A DNA stretch of 64,000 bases from Rhodococcoides trifolii (GTDB lineage: Bacteria > Actinomycetota > Actinomycetes > Mycobacteriales > Mycobacteriaceae), in NCBI RefSeq assembly GCF_014635345.1, contig NZ_BMCU01000005.1, positions 353,455 through 417,454 of the forward strand. The letters run 5' to 3'. The notes under the pieces are model-generated. The model did no database searches. It worked only from the letters and a program-made list of their open reading frames with translations, and was not told where the DNA came from. The translations under genes and the position numbers were made by a program. Positions 34,231 to 42,274 of this stretch are shown piece after piece (position 1 is the first letter of the stretch; the number at the start of each line of letters is the position of its first letter).

Positions 34231-34640
34231 GACGCGCCGTCCTCGTCGGGGCGACGGCGGTGGCATTGATCGTGGCAGGGTGTTCGCAGTCGGAACCGGA
34301 GACCCAGCTTCCGCCGCCGGGCACCTCTGTCGCGGGAGCCTCCGTCGCCGAGTCGTCGGCCGCACCCACGCCCACCACCTCACTCGGGGTCACGATCGCC
34401 GGCGGTGAGGTGACGCCGGTCGATCAACGCGTCGAGGGGAAGGTCGGCCAGGAGATCGTGGTGACGGTGAACAGTGATGCCGCCGATGAGATCCACGTGC
34501 ATTCCGTTCCAGAGCACAGTTTTCCGGTCGAGGTGGGTGACGGTCAGGAATTCCGCTTCACCGTCGACGTCCCCGGTTCCGTCGACGTCGAGCTGCACGA
34601 GGCAGACGTCACCGTCGCCACGATTCTCGTTCGGCCGTGA
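34227..34640 (+). CDS. Cupredoxin-like lipoprotein
   Basis: 137 aa; start overlaps the previous stop (ATGA). Signal peptide with lipobox IVAGC, Cys at residue 19, so it is an extracytoplasmic lipoprotein. After a Pro/Ser/Thr linker (to about 55), a cupredoxin-fold domain follows: GKVGQEIVVTVNSDAADEIHVHS, FTVDVPGSVDVELHEADVTV. The conserved EIHVH and VELHE segments match the quinol-oxidase-like/EfeO-type cupredoxin pattern. No Cys-Met pair of a blue copper site is seen, so copper binding is uncertain and may be through His only. Confidence 0.8.
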   Translation: MRRAVLVGATAVALIVAGCSQSEPETQLPPPGTSVAGASVAESSAAPTPTTSLGVTIAGGEVTPVDQRVEGKVGQEIVVTVNSDAADEIHVHSVPEHSFPVEVGDGQEFRFTVDVPGSVDVELHEADVTVATILVRP

Positions 34641-35935
34641 GCGAGACGCTTCTCGCGCACGGACTCGGCGGCTCGTCCGATCTCCCCATCCCCGTCACTT
34701 ACGCACTCATCGGTGGAGCGTGGGCGCTGGCAGCATCGTTCGCAATCTTGTTGTTGGCGTGGAAGACCCCCCGACTGAACCCGCGGCGATACTGGACGGC
34801 GACACCGCTGGCGCGCGTGGTCGATGCGCCGCTGTTTCGAGGGGCGCTCGGCGCGGCGTCGGTGGCAGTAGCAGGGTGGACAAGCATTGCGTCGGTCATC
34901 GGACCGCAGGACTCGTCCAATGCGCTGCTCGGGGTGTTCTATGTTCTCGTGTGGGTGGGGCTTGTTCCTGCGTCACTGTTTTTCGGGCCCGTCTGGCGCA
35001 TCGTGTCCCCCGTCCGCGCCGTCTACCGGACGCTCCCCGTGCGCGCCCGTCGAACCATGCCGCAGGGCATCGGTGTGCTACCCGCCGTGGTTGGACTGTT
35101 CGCCTTCGTGTGGCTCGAACTGGCGTCAAGCGACCCGGGTTCCGTTGCAGCCGTGCGGGTGTGGTGCCTGCTGTACGTGGTTGTCATGTTGGGCGGCGCA
35201 CTCGTGTTCGGCGAAGAGTGGTTCGTACGGGCCGACCCTTTCGAGGTATTCAGCGACACCGTTGCGCGGTTGTCGGTAATGGCGCGCGACCCTGAGACCC
35301 GTCGGGTGGTGCTGCGCAACCCGCTCGACGGTGCTGCGACGCTACCCGTCCGGCGAGGGACGGTCACCGTTCTGGCGATGCTGTTGGGCTCCACAGCGTT
35401 CGACTCGTTGGCGCAGACACCGACGTGGAAGAACCTCGTCCGGGATGCCGGTGATCCAGTGGCGGCGCGCACGCTCGGGATCCTGGCGTGCGTCGCCGTC
35501 GTGGGCGGGCTCTTTCACCTCGCCGCGCGCGCAACCGGTGGAGTGACCACGGAGCGGCGCGCGCAGCTGCCGGGCCTGCTCGCACATTCGCTGATTCCCA
35601 TCGTCGTCGGCTACTTCTTCGCCCACTACCTGACCTATCTGGTGGAGAAAGGTCAGCAGAGCGTCTTCACATTGTTCGATCCGTTCGATCGCGGCTGGAA
35701 CCCATTGGGCATCGCGGACGCGTCGGTGAACTACACGCTCTCGTCCCATCCGACCGTCGTTGCGAGCGTGACAGTGTTGAGCGTGGTCGTCGGGCACGTC
35801 GTCGGCGTGACGCTGGCCCACGACGCGGCACTGAGGCTGATTCCGAAAAGGCATGCGCTGCTTGGTGAATTGGCACTGATGATCGTCATGGTCCTCTATA
35901 CGTTCCTCGGGCTGTATCTGCTGTTCGGCGCCTGA
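34637..35935 (+). CDS. Multi-pass membrane protein, last gene of the cupredoxin operon
   Basis: 432 aa from GTG 34637, overlapping the previous TGA (GTGA). About ten hydrophobic segments: VTYALIGGAWALAASFAILLLAW at the start, VLPAVVGLFAFVWLEL, VWCLLYVVVMLGGALVFGEEWF, IPIVVGYFFAHYLTYLVEKGQ, and a last helix LALMIVMVLYTFLGLYLLFGA. A conserved-looking H-Y motif (FFAHYLTYL) and GHVVGVTLAHDAALRL may be metal or quinone sites. Related actinobacterial proteins are sometimes annotated as fenitrothion hydrolase; I treat that name as unproven. Operon partner genes are given above. Confidence 0.75.
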   Translation: MSETLLAHGLGGSSDLPIPVTYALIGGAWALAASFAILLLAWKTPRLNPRRYWTATPLARVVDAPLFRGALGAASVAVAGWTSIASVIGPQDSSNALLGVFYVLVWVGLVPASLFFGPVWRIVSPVRAVYRTLPVRARRTMPQGIGVLPAVVGLFAFVWLELASSDPGSVAAVRVWCLLYVVVMLGGALVFGEEWFVRADPFEVFSDTVARLSVMARDPETRRVVLRNPLDGAATLPVRRGTVTVLAMLLGSTAFDSLAQTPTWKNLVRDAGDPVAARTLGILACVAVVGGLFHLAARATGGVTTERRAQLPGLLAHSLIPIVVGYFFAHYLTYLVEKGQQSVFTLFDPFDRGWNPLGIADASVNYTLSSHPTVVASVTVLSVVVGHVVGVTLAHDAALRLIPKRHALLGELALMIVMVLYTFLGLYLLFGA

Positions 35936-36119
35936 ACTCCGCCCCTGGACTTATACCAACGGCAGCTTTCGCACCCGCGGCAACTCAGCTCGAAGGGACA
36001 CGAGTGATTCGACGTATAGATCCGCGTCGGCGGAGCGAGAGCTATCCGATCAGCTACCTTCGGCCGAGATTGAAACACCTATGGACGGACCTTGGCCACC
36101 GCCGTGCTGACGCGGCCTT

Positions 36120-37565
36120 CTAAGCGAGGTTGATGAACGTCGTCTTGACTTCGGTGTAAGCATCGATCGAATGGGAACCGAATTCCCGGCCCCAGCCACT
36201 CATCCCGAAACCACCCCAGGGCGATGCCGGGTCGAGCAACGGCAACTGATTGACGAACACTGTGCCGAAGCGCAGTTTCGGCGGAAGTGAGAGTGCGGTG
36301 TCGAGTGCTTTCGTCCACACCACTGCAGCCAACCCGTAGTCCGTGTCGTTCGCCCGGGCGATGACCTCGTCCTCGTCGTCGTACGCCATGACCGACAGCA
36401 CCGGCCCGAAGATTTCCTCACGTGCGATGGTCATGTCGTCGCGCACTCCGGCGAAAACCGTTGGCCTGTAGAAGAAGCCGTCTGACAGATCTCCTTGGAC
36501 GCGGCTTCCACCGGTCACCAATTCGGCCCCCTGCGACCGACCGGATTCGACGTAGGAATGCACACGATCGAGATGCTCCTGCGATACCAGGGGGCCGATA
36601 ACGGTCGACGGATCGAATCCGGGACCGATCGGCAAGGCGTCGGCTGCTGCGGCGATCTTGGAGGTGAACTCCTCGGCGCGTGAGCTGTGCACGAAGAAGC
36701 GGGTGTAGGCACCACAGGCCTGTCCCGTGTTGAACACTGCGCCCTGCAGGTTGCCGGCGACGGCAGCGTCGATGTCGGCATCGGCCGCGATGATGCTGGG
36801 AGCTTTTCCACCGAGTTCGAGCGATACTCGCTTGAGATTTCCGGCCGAGGCTCGAACGATGTGCTGTCCGGTCTCGGTCGAGCCGGTGAACGACACCTTG
36901 TCGACATTTCGATGGGACACCAACGCTTTACCGACTTCGGGTCCTCCGGTCAACAGGTTGACCACGCCTGCGGGCACTCCCGCTTCGAGACACAATTCCA
37001 CCAGCTTCATGGTGGACAGCGGCGTCTGTTCGGCAGGCTTGAGGATTACCGCATTACCCGTGGCAAGGGCCGGTGCCAGCTTCCACGCAGCGATGGCCAG
37101 CGGGAAGTTCCACGGGGTGATCAGCGCGCACACACCGACCGGTACCCGCTGCTGGAAGCTCAGGTTCCCGGGAATGGACACGGGCGAGACGGTGCCTTCG
37201 ATCTTGGTGGCATAGCCCGCGTAGTACCGGAAGACCTGAGCGGTCAGCGGAAGGTTGACGCCGACGCTCATGAACGTCGGCTGCCCCTGGTCAGCGGTTT
37301 CGAGTGCTGCTATTTCCTTGGCGTCTCGGTCGAGCAAGTCAGCGATCCGCCACAGGAGCTGCCCGCGTGCATCCGGGCTCATCCCCTGCCACGCATCCGA
37401 CTCGAACCCGGTACGTGCTGCAGCGACCGCAGCGTCGACGTCCGAGATCGTGGCTTCGGCGAACCGTCCGATCACCTGGTTGGTAGCCGGATCCACGGTC
37501 TCGCCGGTACTGCCATCGGAGGCATCGACCCACTCGTGTGCGATGAGCAACTGCGTGTTGTGCAT
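36120..37565 (-). CDS. NAD-dependent aldehyde dehydrogenase
   Basis: 481 aa from ATG 37565, with GAGGGA 6 bp upstream. Motifs: TPWNFPLAIAAWKLAPALATGN (about 148-170), LELGGKAPSII catalytic Glu (about 250), FNTGQACGAYTRFFV catalytic Cys (about 285), EEIFGPVLSVM, and PWGGFGMSGWGREFG. It resembles betaine/phenylacetaldehyde/gamma-aminobutyraldehyde dehydrogenases. It is divergent from the IclR gene at 37805, with the TTATCCA-TC-TGGATAA repeat between, so IclR may control it along with the adjacent aromatic pathway genes. Confidence 0.92.
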   Translation of the reverse strand: MHNTQLLIAHEWVDASDGSTGETVDPATNQVIGRFAEATISDVDAAVAAARTGFESDAWQGMSPDARGQLLWRIADLLDRDAKEIAALETADQGQPTFMSVGVNLPLTAQVFRYYAGYATKIEGTVSPVSIPGNLSFQQRVPVGVCALITPWNFPLAIAAWKLAPALATGNAVILKPAEQTPLSTMKLVELCLEAGVPAGVVNLLTGGPEVGKALVSHRNVDKVSFTGSTETGQHIVRASAGNLKRVSLELGGKAPSIIAADADIDAAVAGNLQGAVFNTGQACGAYTRFFVHSSRAEEFTSKIAAAADALPIGPGFDPSTVIGPLVSQEHLDRVHSYVESGRSQGAELVTGGSRVQGDLSDGFFYRPTVFAGVRDDMTIAREEIFGPVLSVMAYDDEDEVIARANDTDYGLAAVVWTKALDTALSLPPKLRFGTVFVNQLPLLDPASPWGGFGMSGWGREFGSHSIDAYTEVKTTFINLA

Positions 37566-37733
37566 GTGTTCCCTCAACATCTCGTTCGGCGAGCGCCATA
37601 TCGGACTTCGACGGTCCAATGTGCCAGCCGCAGGCCAGCGCCGTATCGAGGAGTTTCGGTGACCGAACCGACCCCCGAATGTTCGACGCGTCGTAAACAC
37701 CGCGTTGCGATTCGCTCACTGGGCTGGACATTG

Positions 37734-37749
37734 TTATCCATCTGGATAA
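37734..37749. promoter_or_regulatory. TTATCCA-TC-TGGATAA inverted repeat, candidate IclR operator
   Basis: Perfect 7-bp arms with a 2-bp spacer, in the 239-bp region between the divergent aldehyde dehydrogenase (start 37565) and IclR gene (start 37805), 55 bp before the latter. IclR-family proteins usually bind such 14-16 bp palindromes near their own promoter. Confidence 0.65.
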
Positions 37750-37804
37750 TGCTGGTGAATGTGACGAGGCGCACACCCGTCACCCGTAAGCGCAGGAGGC
37801 AAAC

Positions 37805-38638
37805 ATGTCGGTGTTGGCACACCCGTTCGACCTGGATGAGGACTCATCACTGGCACCGCCCAATTCTGTGCTCGGAAAGGCTTTCTCGATACTCTCGGCC
37901 TTCGATGGGGACAGCGACTCCCTCCGTCTGGTCGACCTCTGTCAGCGCAGCGGCGTTCCCAAGCCGTCGGTCTACCGGTTGGCACAGGAGTTGGTCGCTC
38001 TTGGCTTGCTCGAGCGCGTCGGGCACGAGTACCGCATCGGATTCAGCGTGTTCGCCTTGAGTCAACGTGCGGGAAACACGTCGTTGCTTCGCCGGGTGGG
38101 CCGGCCGGTCCTCGTCGATCTGGTCGCATCTACGCGCGGTACCGCTCATCTGGCAATTCTCGAAGGCACGCATACCTGCTACCTGGAAAAGCTGGGGGGA
38201 ACACGCAGTGTGCACTCGCTCTCTCGCGTCGGGGGCCGTCTTCCACTGACGTGCACCGCATCGGGAAAGCTCCTTCTGGCGATGGCTCCCGATCCCAACT
38301 ACCTTCTCGAACAGCTTGTCGAGAGCGACTTTCCGCGGCTGACCTCCCAGAGCGCGCGAAATCTGCAGGCCGTTCGCCGCGAGTTGGTGTCGATCCGAAG
38401 CCAGCGCCTGGCCACCGAGCGCGAAGAAGCTCTGGTCGGATACAAGAGCTTCGCCGTGCCCATCTACGACTCCGGCGACAACGCCATCGCGGCACTGTCC
38501 CTGACAGTGCCGGTGGACCACACCGGTGATGCCGCACTTGTCAACGCGTTGCGGCTCGCGTCGCACGCGATCACTCGGCAGCACACACGCGCGGCAATGA
38601 CCACGCCCGGTGTCTTTGCCGCGCAACGGTTGGCGTAG
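37805..38638 (+). CDS. IclR family transcriptional regulator
   Basis: 277 aa; GCAGGAGGCAA precedes ATG 37805. Winged HTH at about residues 20-80 (VLGKAFSILSAFDGDSDSLR, SGVPKPSVYRLAQELVALGLLE). The effector domain (about 95-265) has GTAHLAILEGTHTCYLEKLGG, RLPLTCTASGKLLLA and EEALVGYKSFAVPIYD. IclR proteins of this kind respond to aromatic acids or pathway intermediates. It lies directly upstream of the MhpF-MhpE-ligase-CoA-transferase operon on the same strand, 111 bp away, and is the likely controller. Second IclR at 45307 is a paralogue. Confidence 0.92.
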   Translation: MSVLAHPFDLDEDSSLAPPNSVLGKAFSILSAFDGDSDSLRLVDLCQRSGVPKPSVYRLAQELVALGLLERVGHEYRIGFSVFALSQRAGNTSLLRRVGRPVLVDLVASTRGTAHLAILEGTHTCYLEKLGGTRSVHSLSRVGGRLPLTCTASGKLLLAMAPDPNYLLEQLVESDFPRLTSQSARNLQAVRRELVSIRSQRLATEREEALVGYKSFAVPIYDSGDNAIAALSLTVPVDHTGDAALVNALRLASHAITRQHTRAAMTTPGVFAAQRLA

Positions 38639-38703
38639 GCCGTATCGCTCAACGGACCCGATTCGTGCGTCGATCGTCGTGCAGCTGTGAAGCTGGACTG
38701 GTT

Positions 38704-38718
38704 CTGCCACAACGGCAG
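38704..38718. promoter_or_regulatory. CTGCC-N5-GGCAG inverted repeat before the meta-pathway operon
   Basis: Perfect 5-bp arms CTGCC and GGCAG, 32 bp upstream of the acetaldehyde dehydrogenase start. A possible promoter-proximal operator. Short arms, so it could be chance. Confidence 0.3.
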
Positions 38719-38749
38719 CAACGTCGCAGTCCGTGAGTGAGGTAAGCCC

Positions 38750-39703
38750 ATGCCAATCGCCACCAGAGTCGCCATCATCGGATCCGGAAACATCGGGACC
38801 GATCTGATGATGAAGATCGGGCGCTCCCGGGTACTCGAAATGGGTGCCATGGTCGGAATCGATCCCGACTCCGATGGCCTCGCCCGTGCTCGGACGCTCG
38901 GCGTACCCGTCACCCATCGTGGCGTCGAGGGATTGATCGAGCTCGACGGGTTCGACGAGATCGACATCGTGTTCGATGCAACGTCGGCAAAAGCCCACCA
39001 GGCCAATGCCGCTCGGCTCGAACCATTGGGAAAGACAATGATCGACCTGACCCCGGCTGCGATCGGACCGTACGTCATCCCGGCCGTCAACCTCGAGAAC
39101 CATGTCGATGCACGCAACGTCAACATGGTCACCTGCGGCGGGCAGGCAACCATACCGGTGGTCGCGGCGATCAACCGCGTCGTTCCCGTTGCCTACGCTG
39201 AGATCGTGGCCTCGATCGCGTCCCGATCTGCCGGGCCGGGAACCCGTGCGAACATCGACGAGTTCACCGAGACCACCTCGGCCGCAATCGAAACCGTCGG
39301 CGGCGCAGCACGCGGCAAGGCGATCATCGTCCTCAACCCGGCAGAGCCTCCGCTCATCATGCGCGACACGGTTTTTGCTCTTGTTACCGACGACAACCGA
39401 GGTGCGCTCACCGAACGCATACGTGAATCCGTGTCCTCGATGGTGGCTGATGTCTCCGCGTACGTGCCCGGCTATCGGTTGAAACAGGAGATCCAGGTTG
39501 TCGCAATCCCCGACGATCAGCCCGTCGAAACGCTCCTCGCCGACCCGACCGACGCAAGGCCCACGCATCAGGTCTCGGTGTTCCTCGAAGTCGAAGGTGC
39601 CGCAGACTATCTCCCCGCATTCGCAGGCAATCTCGACATCATGACCTCCGCCGGCATTCAGGTCGCCGAGCGCATCGCAGCCCGAAAGGTGGCACTACGT
39701 TGA
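38750..39703 (+). CDS. mhpF: Acetaldehyde dehydrogenase (acetylating), meta-cleavage type
   Basis: 317 aa, the size of MhpF/BphJ/HsaG enzymes that convert acetaldehyde plus CoA and NAD+ to acetyl-CoA. Cofactor motif [17 protein letters not shown] at residues 7-23; catalytic Cys in [15 protein letters not shown] (about 130); [14 protein letters not shown] [19 protein letters not shown] near 195. A GAGG precedes ATG 38750. It overlaps the aldolase start (TTGA), consistent with the known channelled aldolase-dehydrogenase complex. Annotation of the family is certain; the upstream pathway is inferred from context. Confidence 0.95.
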   Translation: MPIATRVAIIGSGNIGTDLMMKIGRSRVLEMGAMVGIDPDSDGLARARTLGVPVTHRGVEGLIELDGFDEIDIVFDATSAKAHQANAARLEPLGKTMIDLTPAAIGPYVIPAVNLENHVDARNVNMVTCGGQATIPVVAAINRVVPVAYAEIVASIASRSAGPGTRANIDEFTETTSAAIETVGGAARGKAIIVLNPAEPPLIMRDTVFALVTDDNRGALTERIRESVSSMVADVSAYVPGYRLKQEIQVVAIPDDQPVETLLADPTDARPTHQVSVFLEVEGAADYLPAFAGNLDIMTSAGIQVAERIAARKVALR

Positions 39704-40725
39704 GCACTCCCATCTACGTCCAGGACGTCACGCTGCGGGATGGAATGCACGCCGTCCGGCACCGCATGTCCACCACCGACGTTGCTCGAATCGTCGTCGC
39801 GCTCGACGCTGCCGGCGTCGATGCCATCGAGGTGGCACACGGCGACGGGTTGGCGGGTTCGTCACTGAACTACGGTCCGGGATCGCACAGCGACTGGGCG
39901 TGGTTGGAGGCTGCCGCGTCGGTGATCGAACGCGCCACCCTCACCACTCTCCTGCTCCCCGGCGTCGGATCGATCCACGACCTGAAGCGCGCGTACTCCC
40001 TCGGAGTCCGGTCGGTGCGCGTTGCCACCCACTGCACCGAAGCGGACATCTCGGCCCAGCACATTGCGGCGGCCCGCGAGATCGGGATGAATGTGTCCGG
40101 CTTCCTGATGTTGTCGCACATGGCAGAGCCTGCGGCATTGGCACAGCAAGCCAAGTTGATGGAATCGTATGGCGCCCACTGCGTTTACGTGACCGACTCC
40201 GGTGGTCGTCTGACGATGGGCGATGTCCAGGCGCGGGTTCGCGCCTACCGCGACGTTCTCGAACCGGAAACCCAGATCGGGATCCACGCCCACGAGAATC
40301 TGTCTCTGTCCGTTGCCAACTCGCTGGTCGCTGTCGAAAGCGGCGCACATCGGGTGGACGCGTCGCTGGCCGGACACGGTGCCGGGGCCGGCAACTGCCC
40401 CATCGAGGCCTTCATCGCCGCTGCGAATCTCACCGGATTGACTCACGGAAGTGACCTGTTCGCGCTTCAGGACGCCGCTGACGACATCGTTCGTCCGCTT
40501 CAGGATCGACCGGTACGCGTCGACCGCGAAACTCTGACGCTGGGCTACGCAGGCGTGTACTCGAGCTTCCTTCGGCATGCGGAAGCTGCCTCGAGCGCGT
40601 ATGGAGTCGACGTTCGTGACCTGCTGATGGAATGTGGCCGTCGCAGACTGGTCGGTGGCCAGGAAGACATGATCATCGATATCGCTCTCGGTCTTGTGGC
40701 CGAAAGGGAAGCACAGCCGGCGTGA
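39700..40725 (+). CDS. mhpE: 4-hydroxy-2-oxovalerate aldolase
   Basis: 341 aa; TTG 39700 overlaps the MhpF stop codon (TTGA). It is a divalent-metal class II pyruvate aldolase of the DmpG/BphI/MhpE type. Motifs: [16 protein letters not shown] with the metal Asp (about 10-25), [16 protein letters not shown] with the HxH metal pair (about 195-210), and [20 protein letters not shown]. The C-terminal helical domain for complex formation with MhpF is present. It cleaves 4-hydroxy-2-oxo acids to pyruvate and an aldehyde. Overlaps the next gene by 4 bp. Confidence 0.95.
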   Translation: MSTPIYVQDVTLRDGMHAVRHRMSTTDVARIVVALDAAGVDAIEVAHGDGLAGSSLNYGPGSHSDWAWLEAAASVIERATLTTLLLPGVGSIHDLKRAYSLGVRSVRVATHCTEADISAQHIAAAREIGMNVSGFLMLSHMAEPAALAQQAKLMESYGAHCVYVTDSGGRLTMGDVQARVRAYRDVLEPETQIGIHAHENLSLSVANSLVAVESGAHRVDASLAGHGAGAGNCPIEAFIAAANLTGLTHGSDLFALQDAADDIVRPLQDRPVRVDRETLTLGYAGVYSSFLRHAEAASSAYGVDVRDLLMECGRRRLVGGQEDMIIDIALGLVAEREAQPA

Positions 40726-42263
40726 TTGCCCCGACCTCGTGGGCCGAGGCGGTCGAGCTCCGTGCGCAAGCCGACGCTGACGGTGAAGTGGTCCGCCGCG
40801 TCGGCGGGCCGAGCATCAGCGCCGGTCGGCTATTCGAGGACGCGCTGGCCATGGCCGGCTCGATGGCCGCCGTCGTCGGGGCAGGCAGCGTCGTCGCGAC
40901 CGCGTGTTCATCCGGACCCGCGGCCGCGACACTCACCACGGCCATCTCCTGGCTGGGAGCAATCGAGCTCCCGATCCCGACGGCTCTGGATCCCGACGTC
41001 GCTCGTCAGCTGTTCACTGTGGGTGACGCGTCACTCGTTGTCGCGTCTCCGGCGCGGCTGGCCATGGAGCCGCATCTGATTCGGCTCGCTGAATCAGTCG
41101 GTGTCGCAGCGATGACTGTCGACGGTCACTTCGACGGCCTGGCTGCGGTGACGGATAAGGCCGGGACCACGCCGTCGCGTCATCGGTCGACTGCGGGCGA
41201 CCCGGCCACGATCATGGTCACGTCGGGTACTGGGGGACGCCCGAAAGGCGCGCTCCTGTGCAACGGCGTCGGGCTCGGTCAGGCCCGACGTGTCTGCCAC
41301 GCTATGGATTACGGCTCCGACGATGTCCTGCTCAACGTATTTCCCTGGCAACACGTCAATGCCCGGCATGCAGCGTTCCTCCCAGCAGTGATGTCGGGAG
41401 CCCGCCTGGTTGTCGACGACTTCTCCGCGCGACGGTTCTGGCGCACCGCCAGAGAAGAGAACATCACCGCCTTCAACTTCATGGGTGCAGTCTTCGCGAT
41501 ACTGCTTCGTTCCCCCGCCACCGAAGCCGATCGCGCCCATAGCATTTCGCGCGCATACGGCGGGCCGGCACCGGAGTGGATGTTCCACAGCGTGGCCGAT
41601 CGTTTCGACGTCGAAATCCGGCAAGCGTATGCGTCGACCGAGCTCGGTGATGTGGCCACAACCGGTGCGGCTCCGAACGCGGGCGCGGCCGGTCGAGTCG
41701 TCGACGATTACCGACTACGCGTGGTGGACGACGACGGACGTCCGGTGGACTACGGAAAAGTCGGCTCGCTCGAGGTACGTCCGCGTGGTGAAAATCTGAC
41801 GTTCACCGAGTACATCGGAGAGCCCGAGATCACCCGAAGAGCGTGGCGTGACGGCTGGTTCGTCACCGGTGACCGCGGGCGGCTGGTCGACGGATGGCTC
41901 TACTACGAGGGGCGAACCGCGGACACCATTCGACGTCGGGGCTTGACCGTCGATGCCGAACGCGTGGAATGGGTAGCGTCGGGCCACCCGGATGTCGCCG
42001 AGGCTGCTGCTGTCGGCGTGCCATCCGAGCTGACGGAAGACGAGGTTCTGCTCGCCGTCGTCCCCTACGACGGGCGACGCATTCACCCCCACGAACTACT
42101 GCGCTACTGCGCGCAGGAACTACCGCGTCACGCCGTTCCTCGTTACGTCACCGTGGAGACGGCTTTGCCGACCACGGCCAGCAAGAAACTCAACCGGCGC
42201 GCACTACGTGATCGCGGGATACCCACAGGCGCGTTCGATGCCGAAGCGCACCAACATGATTAG
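40722..42263 (+). CDS. AMP-dependent acyl-CoA synthetase/ligase
   Basis: 513 aa from GTG 40722, overlapping the aldolase stop (GTGA). Adenylate-forming motifs: [16 protein letters not shown] (P-loop, about 166), [10 protein letters not shown] (A5), [26 protein letters not shown] (A7/A8), and the A10 lysine in [12 protein letters not shown]. It activates a carboxylic acid, probably one released by hydrolysis in the ring-cleavage arm. Its placement with a CoA-transferase and an enoyl-CoA hydratase suggests beta-oxidation-like processing of that acid. Substrate unknown. Confidence 0.92.
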   Translation: MIAPTSWAEAVELRAQADADGEVVRRVGGPSISAGRLFEDALAMAGSMAAVVGAGSVVATACSSGPAAATLTTAISWLGAIELPIPTALDPDVARQLFTVGDASLVVASPARLAMEPHLIRLAESVGVAAMTVDGHFDGLAAVTDKAGTTPSRHRSTAGDPATIMVTSGTGGRPKGALLCNGVGLGQARRVCHAMDYGSDDVLLNVFPWQHVNARHAAFLPAVMSGARLVVDDFSARRFWRTAREENITAFNFMGAVFAILLRSPATEADRAHSISRAYGGPAPEWMFHSVADRFDVEIRQAYASTELGDVATTGAAPNAGAAGRVVDDYRLRVVDDDGRPVDYGKVGSLEVRPRGENLTFTEYIGEPEITRRAWRDGWFVTGDRGRLVDGWLYYEGRTADTIRRRGLTVDAERVEWVASGHPDVAEAAAVGVPSELTEDEVLLAVVPYDGRRIHPHELLRYCAQELPRHAVPRYVTVETALPTTASKKLNRRALRDRGIPTGAFDAEAHQHD

Positions 42264-42274
42264 GAGCTTTCACT

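Noticed and set aside
37847..39568. 573-codon open frame on the minus strand
   Set aside because: It is antisense to the IclR and MhpF genes, which have clear family motifs. It has low-complexity Arg/Gly/Asp composition and no ribosome site.
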